The notes below the pieces were generated by a model that had not been told where the DNA came from, did not search any database, and saw only the letters and a list, made by a program, of their open reading frames with translations. A stretch of DNA of 64,000 bases. Source: Gynuella sunshinyii YC6258 (lineage in GTDB: Bacteria > Pseudomonadota > Gammaproteobacteria > Pseudomonadales > Natronospirillaceae). Below, one piece after another: positions 51,423 to 61,034 of the stretch. Both the position numbers and the translations under genes were made by a program. The stretch's first letter is position 1. Each line of letters opens with the position of its first letter. The stretch lies in contig NZ_CP007142.1 of the NCBI RefSeq assembly GCF_000940805.1, positions 62,001 to 126,000 of the forward strand. The letters run 5' to 3'.

Positions 51423-52804
51423 GCCAACGCTTTTTTGTCTACCTTGCCACTCGGCATAACCGGTACGGAGGAGACAAAATGGATACTCTTGGGCACGCTG
51501 GAATCACCCAGTGACTGGCGCACAGTAGTCCGGATGGATTCATGATCGGGCGGCTGATCTCTGGCGATCAGAAAGGCATGAACGGCTTCTCCAACCTTAT
51601 CATCCGGCGCGCCCACTACGAACGCTTCATCAATCTCCGGATGATTGTTCAACACCCGCTCGATCGGTCCTACGTATACCGGTAAGGCATTAACCATGAT
51701 GACATCCCGGGCACGACCATCAAGATACAGGTAGCCATCTTTGATATAGCCACAATCACGGGTTCTGATCCAGCCGTCCTGAAAGACCTCACGGGTCAGC
51801 TCCGGCTTCTGCCAATATTCGAATGCCGCCAGTTCGTTGTGGACATAAACTTCACCGTCGCGAATATCCACCTGCACATGCGGCAATGGCCGGCCGACGG
51901 ATCCGTATCTGCCCTGACGAATCTCATCCGGCGTAATCATCGCAATACAGTTTGACTCTGTCTGCCCATAGGCGAAGTAAACCACAGGGCCCAATCGATC
52001 AAGTGCTTCAGACAGTCGGTGATCCGACATCGGCGAGCCGGACACCATCAACATCTTCAGGCTGCTCAGGTCACAGTGTCGGGTACGTAATGTATCCAGC
52101 ATCTGATACAGGCGTGGGACATTCATGAGTGAGGCCGTAATGTTCAGCCGGGCGATCACATCCGGAAACAACGGCGTATCGTCGATTCTGGGGATTACCA
52201 GCGTGCCGCCATGAAACAGACTGAGCAAGGAAAAATCCTGTATCGGGATACTGGCCAACGTTCCAAATAACAGAAAACGTTGGGAACGGGAGGCAATTTC
52301 CTGCAGCTCCGGGCTTAGCCTGGCAGCGTTGACGGCCCAGTGATCGGTAACGGCCCGATAGGTTCGTGAACATCCTTTGGGCTGCCCGGTACTACCGCTG
52401 GTATAGGCCACATGCGCGGTGTCATCGATTCGAGCCAGCAGCTCCAGGGGGCGCTCAGGCGTCTGCAGCATTTCATGCACCACCTGCTGATCGATCACCC
52501 GATCCACTCCCTGACCCAGAATAAACTGCAACTGCGCCTCGCTGTAACCTGGTCGGATATCGATCACCAGACAGCCACGGGCATAGACCGCCAGATAGGT
52601 TGCCAGGGATTCGGGTGAAACATCCAGAATCAAAACCACGCGGCTGCCGGGTCCAAGACCGGCATCTTCCATGGCGGCCGCCAGACACCTCACCATGGAC
52701 AACAGTTCAGCCGCGCTGATCTGCCGGCCATTGTCTTCCTGTTCCACGACAACATGATCCGGGTACATCTCCAGTTGCTGAATGATCGGTTCCGGGAAAA
52801 TCAT
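51398..52804 (-). CDS. AMP-dependent acid-CoA ligase / adenylating enzyme, substrate unknown
   Basis: ANL-superfamily adenylating enzyme. 468 residues from the ATG at 52804, chosen for the AGAGG upstream; the open frame begins earlier but that part looks non-coding. The P-loop-like YTSGSTGQPKG is at 134-144. YFAYGQTESN is the A5-type motif, followed by GWIRTRDCGYIKDGYLYLDGRARD and the C-terminal catalytic lysine in SGKVDKKAL. It is shorter than most acyl-CoA ligases (~520-550). There is no carrier protein or partner in the neighbourhood. Substrate cannot be assigned. Confidence 0.85.
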   Translation of the reverse strand: MIFPEPIIQQLEMYPDHVVVEQEDNGRQISAAELLSMVRCLAAAMEDAGLGPGSRVVLILDVSPESLATYLAVYARGCLVIDIRPGYSEAQLQFILGQGVDRVIDQQVVHEMLQTPERPLELLARIDDTAHVAYTSGSTGQPKGCSRTYRAVTDHWAVNAARLSPELQEIASRSQRFLLFGTLASIPIQDFSLLSLFHGGTLVIPRIDDTPLFPDVIARLNITASLMNVPRLYQMLDTLRTRHCDLSSLKMLMVSGSPMSDHRLSEALDRLGPVVYFAYGQTESNCIAMITPDEIRQGRYGSVGRPLPHVQVDIRDGEVYVHNELAAFEYWQKPELTREVFQDGWIRTRDCGYIKDGYLYLDGRARDVIMVNALPVYVGPIERVLNNHPEIDEAFVVGAPDDKVGEAVHAFLIARDQPPDHESIRTTVRQSLGDSSVPKSIHFVSSVPVMPSGKVDKKALAAQYLVDA

Positions 52805-53008
52805 AACGATGCCTCTTGTTTTGAAGGTGAGAACAGCCCCAGCCTGAATCCGGCGGGGCGTCACTGCGATGCAGTACGGCATTGCCTGATAACCCGAACA
52901 GATCAACGCTTGATCGGTCAATCAACTGTCTGATACAGACTTATAAGGATTAAAGGGCAACCTGATATGGAATTTTGGATTCTTCACCAGCTGATCAAGA
53001 AAAGACAA

Positions 53009-53377
53009 TCATTCAAGTGTACGAGACACCGGCGAACGCTGAGGCATGAGCAAGCCATTCTTTTCGATGACCGCGTGTATTTTTCGGGCCGCACGGGCCA
53101 GTTGACGGATGTCACCCAGCTTGGGGGTCTCTCCATCGTCCAGCGCTCTCTGCCAGTCGTTCACTTCCTGCTCCAGATAACTCATCAGCTTTTTGGGACA
53201 ACCGATACAAATTTTCTGACACAAGTCGGCTTCTGGTGCACCCACTGGAAGTTGCTCGCGAATAGCGCAGAGCAGTTGTTGCATGGCCACACGACCGGAA
53301 GGTTTAGGGCGGGAAATTTCAGGGCTGGAAGGTTCAGGGTTAGAAGGTTCAGAGATAGAAGGTTCAGAGATATTCAT
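53009..53377 (-). CDS. Uncharacterised protein with Cys motif and repetitive N-terminus
   Basis: 122 residues from the ATG at 53377; a GTG four codons earlier is possible and neither start has a clear ribosome site. The N-terminal 30 residues are a low-complexity Ser-Glu-Pro repeat (SEPSISEPSNPEPSSPE), mirrored in the DNA as repeated AAGGTTCAG units. The rest looks folded and helical: MQQLLCAIREQLPVG, then CQKICIGCPKKLMSYL with cysteines in a CxxxCxxC pattern, then NDWQRALDDGETP. The cysteines suggest metal binding. Family not recognised. It is upstream of ansA-aspA territory but in a separate unit. Confidence 0.6.
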   Translation of the reverse strand: MNISEPSISEPSNPEPSSPEISRPKPSGRVAMQQLLCAIREQLPVGAPEADLCQKICIGCPKKLMSYLEQEVNDWQRALDDGETPKLGDIRQLARAARKIHAVIEKNGLLMPQRSPVSRTLE

Positions 53378-53487
53378 GAGCAACGACACAAGCTGATCAC
53401 ATATCGGGTATTGTGCCGTTGTCAGTGAGAATTGGTATGATCTGGATCGCCCTGCTGGTTATTGTCTGTCCAGATCGGGTATAACGC

Positions 53488-54504
53488 TCAATGGCTGCTG
53501 CATTCTCCACACAAAGATTGGGTAAAGACCTGACGGATATATTCTGCGTCCGATCCCATGGCAATCAGATGATGCAACTTGGTAAATGCCGCTTCCAAAG
53601 TCAGATCGGCGCCTGCGACAACACCGATCTGGTTAAGCACAGAAGCGGTCGCGTATGCGCCCTGATACACCCCTCCCTGCAAACACTGGCTGATATTAGC
53701 CACCACAATGCCCCGCTCACCGGCTCTGGCCAGTTCATCGATCAATGCACGATTGCCATCAGGAGGATTGCCCACGCCGTAAGACTGGATAATCAGCGCC
53801 CGGACATCATCGTGATCAATCAAATCGCGAATCACCCTAGCCTGAACACCGGGATACATCGGTGCTACCACCACCGCACCGGCATTGAATTCGGGTAATT
53901 CAAAATGCGGCTGACCGGTCGGCAATAACAAGTCCTGGCGCAATTGAATGTGTATGCCAATCTCGCCCAGCCAGTCCAGATTGGGTGAATCGAACGCATC
54001 GAACCCTACACTGCGCACTTTGGTACTGCGATTTCCGCGCAGCAGGCGACCATTGAAATAAATGCAGACTTCGGCGATACGCTCATCCGCTGCCAGTATC
54101 ATACTGGTCACCAGATTATCCAGCGCATCGTTACGCAATTCGGTCAGGGGAATCTGAGATCCGGTCACGATCACGGGTTTATCCGCACCCTGCAGAATAA
54201 AAGACAGCGCCGAGGCCGTGTAGGCCATGGTATCGGTACCGTGCAAAACAATGAAACCATCATAGTCCTGCCAGTGTTCGGTGATACGGCGACCAATCTG
54301 CATCCAGTCTGATGGATTCAGATTGGAGCTGTCGATCAGTTGTTCAAACTCCACCAGATCATAGGCTGGTAACTGTTCTACCGCCCGTGCCTGTAATTGA
54401 AGGGCGACAAGATCCGCAAATCCTGTCGCCGGAACGTACCCCTGAGGGGAATTTTGCATACCGATGGTGCCACCGGTATGCAGTATCAGTATGCGACGTT
54501 TCAT
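53488..54504 (-). CDS. ansA: L-asparaginase I (cytoplasmic type)
   Basis: Hydrolyses L-asparagine to aspartate and ammonia. 338 residues with no signal peptide, the cytoplasmic type I form. The N-terminal threonine motif is in ILILHTGGTIGMQ, and the second active-site motif in GFIVLHGTDTMAYTASAL. GSQIPLTELRNDALDN is also typical. The ATG shares a base with the aspA stop (TGATG), so the two are translationally coupled: asparaginase makes aspartate, aspartase deaminates it to fumarate. Confidence 0.95.
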   Translation of the reverse strand: MKRRILILHTGGTIGMQNSPQGYVPATGFADLVALQLQARAVEQLPAYDLVEFEQLIDSSNLNPSDWMQIGRRITEHWQDYDGFIVLHGTDTMAYTASALSFILQGADKPVIVTGSQIPLTELRNDALDNLVTSMILAADERIAEVCIYFNGRLLRGNRSTKVRSVGFDAFDSPNLDWLGEIGIHIQLRQDLLLPTGQPHFELPEFNAGAVVVAPMYPGVQARVIRDLIDHDDVRALIIQSYGVGNPPDGNRALIDELARAGERGIVVANISQCLQGGVYQGAYATASVLNQIGVVAGADLTLEAAFTKLHHLIAMGSDAEYIRQVFTQSLCGECSSH

Positions 54505-55919
54505 CAGCTCTTTTTATTTATGGTTGTCAGATGCGGGGCCAGCATGGACTGCGGGCTGAGCAATTGCTCAAGTTCAGCCTCATCCAGCAACCCCTCTGCC
54601 AACACCAGCTCTCTGACAGTACTGCCGGAATGCAGGGCAGTCTGGGCAATGCGAGATGCGTTGGCATAGCCAATATAAGGAACCAGCGCAGTGATGGTGC
54701 CGATGCTTTGATCCAGCAATTGCGCACAACGTTCACGGTCGGCCTCAATTCCCTGAATACAGCGATTCTCCAACATTGAACAGGCTGAGCCCAGCATTTT
54801 CATGGAATTCAACAGATTGTAGATGATCAGCGGCTCCATGGCGTTCAACTGCAATTGTCCGGCTTCGGCTGCCAGAGTCACTGCCAGATCATTGGCAATT
54901 ACCTGATAAGCCGTTTGATTGACCGCCTCCGGAATCACTGGATTGACCTTACCAGGCATGATGGAGGAACCGGGTTGCATCGGCGGCAGTTTGATTTCGC
55001 CAATACCGGCTCTCGGACCGCTGGACAGCAGACGCAGGTCATTGGCCATCTTGCCCAGCTTGACCGCAAAGCGCCTTAAAATACCGGAGAACAGCACGAA
55101 TGCGCCCATGTCGGAGGTGGCTTCCACCAGGTTGGCGGCACGTACCATCGGTTTACCGGAAAACTCTGCCAGATAACCAACGGCCAGTGATGCATATTCC
55201 GGATGGGTGTTAATACCGGTACCGATGGCGGTTCCACCCAGGTTGACTTCACACAACAGGGCGCAGGCTTCACGCAGACGATCAATGTCTTCACTGAGGT
55301 TGACAGCAAACGCTTCAAACTCCTGCCCCAGGGTCATGGGTACCGCATCCTGTAACTGAGTACGCCCCATTTTCACCACATCGGCAAACTCAACCCCTTT
55401 TTTCGACAATGCAGCGATCAGGCTTTCGATGGTATCGATCAACGGATCGGCTGCAAACTGAATTGCCAGACAGGCCGCCGTCGGATAGGCATCGTTGGTG
55501 GACTGTGAACGGTTGACATCATCATTGGGATGCAGGTACTGGTATTCGCCTTTGCCACGACCCAGTTTTTCCAGCGCCAGGTTGGCAATCACCTCGTTGG
55601 CATTCATGTTGGTTGAGGTGCCGGCACCGCCCTGAATCAGATCGACCACAAACTGGTCATGCAGGCGTCCACCGCAGATGTCTTCGCAAGCCGATATGAT
55701 GGCGTCGGTTTTGGTGCTATCGAGATTACCCAGTTTATTGTTTGCTTTGGCCGCAGCCATTTTGACCAGTGCTAACGCTTTAACCAGCTCCGGAAAGTGA
55801 CTGATCGGCACCCCCGTGATGGCGAAGTTTTCCACCGCCCGTTGAGTCTGAATGCCATACCAGGCATCCGCAGGTACTTCTTTATCGCCGAGCAGGTCAT
55901 GTTCGATACGTGTTTTCAT
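54504..55919 (-). CDS. aspA: Aspartate ammonia-lyase
   Basis: Reversible deamination of aspartate to fumarate and ammonia. 471 residues. Landmarks of the fumarase/aspartase superfamily: GGAGTSTNMNANEVIAN, LGRGKGEYQYLHPNDDVN, the TALGTGIN-like segment GTAIGTGINTHPEYA, and the signature loop GSSIMPGKVNPVIPE. Aspartase rather than fumarase is supported by the start TRIEHDLLGDKEVPADAWYGIQT and the linked asparaginase. It is first gene of the pair. The AGCS symporter at 56120 is on the same strand upstream, 200 bases away. Confidence 0.95.
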   Translation of the reverse strand: MKTRIEHDLLGDKEVPADAWYGIQTQRAVENFAITGVPISHFPELVKALALVKMAAAKANNKLGNLDSTKTDAIISACEDICGGRLHDQFVVDLIQGGAGTSTNMNANEVIANLALEKLGRGKGEYQYLHPNDDVNRSQSTNDAYPTAACLAIQFAADPLIDTIESLIAALSKKGVEFADVVKMGRTQLQDAVPMTLGQEFEAFAVNLSEDIDRLREACALLCEVNLGGTAIGTGINTHPEYASLAVGYLAEFSGKPMVRAANLVEATSDMGAFVLFSGILRRFAVKLGKMANDLRLLSSGPRAGIGEIKLPPMQPGSSIMPGKVNPVIPEAVNQTAYQVIANDLAVTLAAEAGQLQLNAMEPLIIYNLLNSMKMLGSACSMLENRCIQGIEADRERCAQLLDQSIGTITALVPYIGYANASRIAQTALHSGSTVRELVLAEGLLDEAELEQLLSPQSMLAPHLTTINKKS

Positions 55920-56046
55920 GTGTGCAAATATCCAAGCTAATACAAATTGACGTTTTTATTCAGCAGCCAATATCCATTAACCAAGGGGAATCATATAAGC
56001 CGGAAAACTGACCAATGCGCTTGTTGTTCTGCCGGGTTAACTACCT

Positions 56047-56109
56047 CGCAGGAGCTGCCATCCTGCGAACTGCAAACTATGTACTTATCGACGGCACCTC
56101 CCTGTGCCG
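56047..56109 (-). terminator. Two small hairpins after the symporter gene
   Basis: CGGCAC (56092-56097) pairs with GTGCCG (56104-56109), and CGCAGGA (56047-56053) pairs with TCCTGCG (56061-56067). Both lie in the 200 bases between the symporter stop and the aspA start. They may attenuate read-through into aspA; neither has a U-run. Confidence 0.4.
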
Positions 56110-56119
56110 CAGATCAGCT

Positions 56120-57592
56120 TCAGCGACCAGTGGTAACGACTGCCTCTGAGGTGCCAGACTGACGCTGCTGTTGATCTTCCGGTTCCAGTTCCCAGGCAGA
56201 CGCATCAATGTTCAGGTCACTGAAGCGCTGAGCATCAAACGTCGGAACCCGGACACCACTGGCAAGTTGCTGATCGTAGTCTTTCATGATCCGCAAACCG
56301 GTTTTGAACAATAATGCCAGGGCAAACAGGTTAACCAGTGCCAGGAATCCCATGGTCACATCCGCGAATGCGAAGACCGTTCCCAGATCCATAATGGCTC
56401 CCCAGCAGCACAGACAGATAATGGCCACCCGGAACGCGTTATAGATGTTCTGATTCTCACCACTGAAGAAGTTAAGACTGTTTTCGCCAAGGTAGTAGTT
56501 GTAGATGATGGTACTGAAACCAAACAGCAACAGCGCCACACTCACAAAACTGCGGCCCCATTCACCCACATGATCGGCCAGAGCGGTCTGAGTCAGCGCC
56601 ACGCCGCCCTGATCAGCAATGGTGGCTGGATCATAAATGCCGCTGAGCAAAATGATAAATGCGGTACAGGAGCACAGAATCAGCGTATCGATGAAAACCG
56701 AAAATGCCTGCACGATGCCCTGATTGGCCGGATGCGGTACATATGCCACGGCAGCCACGTTTGGCGCACTGCCAAGACCGGCTTCGTTGGAAAACAGACC
56801 ACGCTTCACACCCAGCAGAATGGCAGCACCGATACCACCGCCAATGGCTGGCTCAAGGCCGAAAGCACTTTTGACAATCAACATAAACACATCAGGAATT
56901 TTGCCGGCGTTCAGACCCAGCACCATGAGAGTAATACCCAGATAGCCCAACGCCATAACCGGTACCAGCACCTCAGCCACCCTGGCAATCCGTTTAACTC
57001 CGCCAAAAATGATCAGACCAACCACCAGTGCCAGTGCAATGCCGGTGTAATAGGTTGGAATACCGAAGGCATCATTGACCGATGTCGCCACCGAGTAGGA
57101 TTGCAGGGCGTTGAAACCAAAACCAAAGGTGATCAGCAGCAATACTGAATACAATCCACCAAGCCATTTCCACTGTTTCCCGAGTCCACGGGTAATGTAA
57201 TAGGCCGGCCCCCCTCGATAGGTACCGTCTGGTTCTGACTTTTTAAATGTCTGTGCGAGTGTACATTCGAAGTAGCTGGTCGCCATACCAACCAGACCTA
57301 CCACCCACATCCAGAAGATGGCACCAGGACCGCCGAGCGTTATCGCCACGGCCACACCGGCAATATTCCCGCCACCGACCCGACCGGCAACTGATAACAA
57401 AAGCGCCTGAAATGAACTCAGATGACCATACTTATCGTCTTTAAACGCCTGATTGGTACTGAGAATACGGAACATTTTTCCGAAGTAGCGGAATTGCACG
57501 AATCTGGATGCAATCGTAAACCACAGCCCGAGAGAGATCAGTACTACGATCAGTACCTTTCCCCATAGAAGATCATTCAGTAGACCCAACAT
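56120..57592 (-). CDS. AGCS-family sodium:amino-acid symporter
   Basis: 490-residue integral membrane transporter (sodium:alanine symporter family). The start at 57592 has GGAGG 7 bases upstream. Conserved family stretches: FRYFGKMFRIL, SSFQALLLSVAGRVGGGNIAGVA, GGPGAIFWMWVVGLVGMATSYFE, YRGGPAYYI, KRGLFSNEAGLGSAPN and the glycine-rich GGGIGAAILLGV. Family members take up alanine or glycine with Na+. Position upstream of aspA-ansA suggests a broader or different amino-acid substrate, but this is inference. The C-terminal ~50 residues are cytoplasmic and Gln-rich. Confidence 0.92.
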   Translation of the reverse strand: MLGLLNDLLWGKVLIVVLISLGLWFTIASRFVQFRYFGKMFRILSTNQAFKDDKYGHLSSFQALLLSVAGRVGGGNIAGVAVAITLGGPGAIFWMWVVGLVGMATSYFECTLAQTFKKSEPDGTYRGGPAYYITRGLGKQWKWLGGLYSVLLLITFGFGFNALQSYSVATSVNDAFGIPTYYTGIALALVVGLIIFGGVKRIARVAEVLVPVMALGYLGITLMVLGLNAGKIPDVFMLIVKSAFGLEPAIGGGIGAAILLGVKRGLFSNEAGLGSAPNVAAVAYVPHPANQGIVQAFSVFIDTLILCSCTAFIILLSGIYDPATIADQGGVALTQTALADHVGEWGRSFVSVALLLFGFSTIIYNYYLGENSLNFFSGENQNIYNAFRVAIICLCCWGAIMDLGTVFAFADVTMGFLALVNLFALALLFKTGLRIMKDYDQQLASGVRVPTFDAQRFSDLNIDASAWELEPEDQQQRQSGTSEAVVTTGR

Positions 57593-57700
57593 ATTCTGCC
57601 TCCATCTGCGAATCACCATCGCGTTGTTGTTTTTGTCATTGTTATGAGGGCTCTATTCAACCAAAGAGCTGCTGGTCAGAATATTTGACAACCTGTTGCA

Positions 57701-57735
57701 TTATGATGCCAATTGGTGCCATAAAAGCATCATAA
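57701..57735. promoter_or_regulatory. Dyad between the symporter and the XRE regulator
   Basis: TTATGATGC (57701-57709) and GCATCATAA (57727-57735) are perfect 9-base inverted arms spaced by 17 bases. They lie in the 214-base region shared by divergent genes, a natural place for the adjacent regulator to bind. Confidence 0.5.
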
Positions 57736-57806
57736 CGCGCCATTTATGATATATTTCCTGCGCTTGAACTGAATGAACTCTGAACAATTACTGGATCCAA
57801 ACCATC

Positions 57807-58625
57807 ATGCATGAGGATTTTCCCCGTAACCTGCGGCTGTTGTGCAGCTACTACAAATCCATTGCCGAGGTCTGTCGCCGGCTTGATGTCAATCGACCAC
57901 AATTCAACCGTTATCTCAGCGGTACCAGTAAGCCTTCAGCCCACAAGATGATGCGCCTCTGCGATTTTTTTGGCGTCGAAATGCATGAAATCATGCTGCC
58001 TCATGATCAGTTCCAGCGGCTGATCAAAGTCCGTTCCCGCAGCCAGCCCGGTGATGCTCCGGCGTTACCGGAACTCAGCCATCTGCAAAAGCTGCATCAA
58101 CAGGGAACGGACGGACTGGCAAAATATCTGGGTTATTACTTTGAACACTATCAGTCCATGGCCTGTCCCGGAAAGATTCTGCGTACCCTGGTCAAACTCG
58201 AACAACGGGAAGACAAAATCTATTACCAGCGCACCGAACGGTTACAGGAACATCCGGACGATAAAATTTTTCACGGCATATATCTGGGCATGGCGTATTT
58301 TCTTCATGACCGGATTTTTATGGTCGACTATGAATCCCTGACCGGCAATGAAATCACTCAAACCATTCTGTTTCCGTCATTTAAGAACCGGGTTTCGCGA
58401 CTGACCGGTTTAAAACTGGGCGTCTCCGGTAGCGGAGAACGGATGCCCTGTTGTGCCCGGGTGGTCTACGAACATCTCGGCCTGGCCATAGATAAGTTAC
58501 GGGCACTGTCGATGTGTGGACTGTACGATCAACATTCACCGGAGATCGATACCGGACTGCTGAACGCTATTAGCAATAATATGAGTGATGATGAATGGCA
58601 TTTTCGCGCCCGTCATTTCTATTAA
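57807..58625 (+). CDS. XRE-type transcriptional regulator with long C-terminal domain
   Basis: 272 residues. The N-terminal helix-turn-helix spans about 10-60 (AEVCRRLDVNRPQFNRYLSG, then PSAHKMMRLCDFFGVEM). A ~200-residue C-terminal domain follows (HQQGTDGLAKYLGYYFEHYQSM, LGVSGSGERMPCCARVVYEHL), probably a sensing domain. I know this layout from gammaproteobacterial regulators beside amino-acid or peptide transporters, but no ligand is known. It lies divergent to the AGCS symporter and upstream of the peptide ABC operon, so it may control either one. Confidence 0.82.
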   Translation: MHEDFPRNLRLLCSYYKSIAEVCRRLDVNRPQFNRYLSGTSKPSAHKMMRLCDFFGVEMHEIMLPHDQFQRLIKVRSRSQPGDAPALPELSHLQKLHQQGTDGLAKYLGYYFEHYQSMACPGKILRTLVKLEQREDKIYYQRTERLQEHPDDKIFHGIYLGMAYFLHDRIFMVDYESLTGNEITQTILFPSFKNRVSRLTGLKLGVSGSGERMPCCARVVYEHLGLAIDKLRALSMCGLYDQHSPEIDTGLLNAISNNMSDDEWHFRARHFY

Positions 58626-59032
58626 AAAGTATCGATAAACTTGTGGTGGCCGGGAGATTATTCACTCAATCAACAGACAATGGCAGAATTCCAACTGTTT
58701 GATGCATTTAGTTTGATCAAGGTCGCAATTATGTCAGTCATATGGCATAACAATTCCATGGCAACCACCAGCACCGCTATTGAATGATGCCAATGCGCTG
58801 TTTTTTATCAGACGACATTCAACACGTTCGAAAAAAGTGCATACTGACCGACCAAACAATAAAGCATGATGGACATTTCCAGCCATGAGCTCCATTCCGG
58901 TCTGTTAAGTACTTAATGGAAAAATTTACCATAGAAATCAAATGATTATGTGCCAGCTCTGGCAAACTCTATAACCTGTTAGACAAGGTGATAATGATCA
59001 TCACCCTGCCATTGATACATTGGGAGCAATTG
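58626..59032. other. Upstream region of the peptide ABC operon
   Basis: 407 bases without a gene. AT-rich stretches around 58915-58975 could hold the promoter of the binding-protein gene. CATATGG and CCATGG motifs near 58738-58762 form only short palindromes. No riboswitch or strong dyad is visible. Confidence 0.4.
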
Positions 59033-60820
59033 ATGAAGCGAACACTCTATAAAGCGATTCTTTTTTCAACCGCATTGGCCTCTTCAAGCCTGCTTTATGC
59101 CGCGGATATGAGCAAAACCCTCAGGGTTGAATTTGACGCCGGAGCCACCGGTTTCGACCCGGCCAAGGTGTCCGATGGTTATTCAAATGATGTTAATGAA
59201 AATATTTACGACACCTTGCTCACTTATGACTACCTGGCCCGCCCCATCAAGATTATTCCCAATGTCGTTGAGGACATGCCAAAAATCAGCAATGACGGTA
59301 AAACCTATACCTTTAAAATCAAGCCAGGTATTTATTTTGCCGATGACCCGGCATTTAAAGGAAAAAAACGTGAGCTGGTGGCAGCCGACTTCGTCTATTC
59401 AATCAAGCGCCTGCTGGATAAAACCATTAATTCCCCGCAAAGCTATCTGGTGGATGGCAAATTCGTCGGCGTCGACGAACTGGTCAAGCAGGCCGGTCAG
59501 GGACCGTTGAACTACGATACCGAAGTAGAAGGTATCAAAGCGCTGGACAAATACACCTTGCAATTGAACCTGACCGACGTGAACTATAACTTTGCCACCA
59601 TTCTGGCAATGCCGGCTTTCAGCGCAGTCGCCCGCGAAGTCGTTGAGACCTATGCCGAGAATACCAACGCTCACCCGGTGGGTACCGGGCCGTACATGCT
59701 CAAAGAATGGAAGCCTGGCTCTAAAATTACGTTGACCGCCAACCCGGGATTCCGCAAAGAAGTGTTCAATTTCAAAGCGGACAAGTCAGATCCGGTTTCC
59801 GTCGCCGTTGCCAAAGAAATGAAGGGTAAAGTGATTCCTCAGACTGGCAATATTGAAATCAGCGTCATCGAAGAAGAACAGCCTAAATGGCTGGCGTTTC
59901 TCAATCAGCAGCTGGATATTCTGTTACGCGGCATTCCTCAGCCAGCTCTGAAAGAAGCTCTGATCATCAATCCGGAGAATCCACTGGACGTCAAACTGGC
60001 CCCCAAATATGCCGACATGGGCATTCAGATGCAGCGTAAAAAAATGTTGGAGATCACCTTTTACTTCTTCAACATGAAAGATCCCGTAGTGGGTGGTTAC
60101 AGCGCAGACAAAATCGCCCTGCGCCGGGCTATCGCCATGGCGTTCCCGCGCCAGGAGACCATTGCCCGTATTCGTCGCGGTCAGGCGGTTCCTGTGGAAT
60201 ATGCCATTCCGGAAGGCGTTGCCGGCCACAACCCCAAAGCCCGTGATGGCGCTAAATTCGATCCTGCCAAAGCCAATGCCCTGCTGGATGCTGTTGGTTA
60301 TAAAATCGGTGCCGATGGCTACCGTACCCTGCCGGACGGCTCTCCTCTAAGCGTTGAAATGGGCACCGGCACCGCTGCCATCGACAGAGAATGGAATGAG
60401 TACTGGCAGCAGGCGTTTGATTCACTGCACCTGAAACTCACCTTTAAAACCGGCAAATGGAGTGAGCTGTCCAAAGCCAACCGTGAAGGCAAACTGCAAA
60501 TGTGGAGCCTTGCCTGGGCGGCCGATTACCCTGATGGTGAGAACTTCATGCAAATGTTCTATGGCCCCAACGGCGGGGACTCAAACTTCGCTTTCTTCGA
60601 TCTGCCGGCGTTTAACCAGTACTACGAAGAAGCTCTGAAACTGCCGAACGGAAATAAACGTCAATCACTGTATGACAAAATGGACAAGCTCATTGCCCAG
60701 TATCAACCCTATATTTTCAGCGATACCCGGGTCAGAAGTATCGTCACGCAAAGCTATGTGCATGGATTCAAAACCCATCCAATCCTCAGCGGCTGGCGTT
60801 ACGTTGAACTTGATAAGTAA
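59033..60820 (+). CDS. Peptide ABC transporter substrate-binding protein (SBP_bac_5 family)
   Basis: 595 residues from the ATG at 59033, with GGGAG upstream. A signal peptide ends at LLYA (about residue 23), so it is periplasmic. The family-5 binding-protein layout is clear: DAGATGFDPAKVSDGYSND, NIYDTLLTYDYLARP, YTFKIKPGIYFADDPAF, VGTGPYMLKEWKPGSKI and AWAADYPDGENFMQMFYG. Oligopeptides or related compounds are the usual ligands; the exact ligand is unknown. It heads an operon of two permeases and an ATPase. A hairpin follows it. Confidence 0.92.
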   Translation: MKRTLYKAILFSTALASSSLLYAADMSKTLRVEFDAGATGFDPAKVSDGYSNDVNENIYDTLLTYDYLARPIKIIPNVVEDMPKISNDGKTYTFKIKPGIYFADDPAFKGKKRELVAADFVYSIKRLLDKTINSPQSYLVDGKFVGVDELVKQAGQGPLNYDTEVEGIKALDKYTLQLNLTDVNYNFATILAMPAFSAVAREVVETYAENTNAHPVGTGPYMLKEWKPGSKITLTANPGFRKEVFNFKADKSDPVSVAVAKEMKGKVIPQTGNIEISVIEEEQPKWLAFLNQQLDILLRGIPQPALKEALIINPENPLDVKLAPKYADMGIQMQRKKMLEITFYFFNMKDPVVGGYSADKIALRRAIAMAFPRQETIARIRRGQAVPVEYAIPEGVAGHNPKARDGAKFDPAKANALLDAVGYKIGADGYRTLPDGSPLSVEMGTGTAAIDREWNEYWQQAFDSLHLKLTFKTGKWSELSKANREGKLQMWSLAWAADYPDGENFMQMFYGPNGGDSNFAFFDLPAFNQYYEEALKLPNGNKRQSLYDKMDKLIAQYQPYIFSDTRVRSIVTQSYVHGFKTHPILSGWRYVELDK

Positions 60821-60835
60821 CCTTTAACATTGTTA

Positions 60836-60865
60836 AACCGGTATCGGCTGCGCCCTTTACCGGTT
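60836..60865 (+). terminator. Intercistronic hairpin after the binding-protein gene
   Basis: AACCGGTA (60836-60843) pairs with TACCGGTT (60858-60865) around a 14-base loop, 16 bases after the stop. It lacks a U-run. Such hairpins between binding-protein and permease genes often stabilise the upstream message so that binding protein is made in excess; this is inference. Confidence 0.5.
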
Positions 60866-61034
60866 AATCTGACAGGTATTTACAGCGGCATGACAGCGTG
60901 ATACAGGAACGTATCATTTATGCCCTTAAACCAGCGCAAAACACTTCAAACATCGTATTTCGCGCTGCGCCACAGACTCAATCAGGGAACTTCGAACGAT
61001 CTGTCTGATTGCCAAGATAACAACTGGAGTCTTC

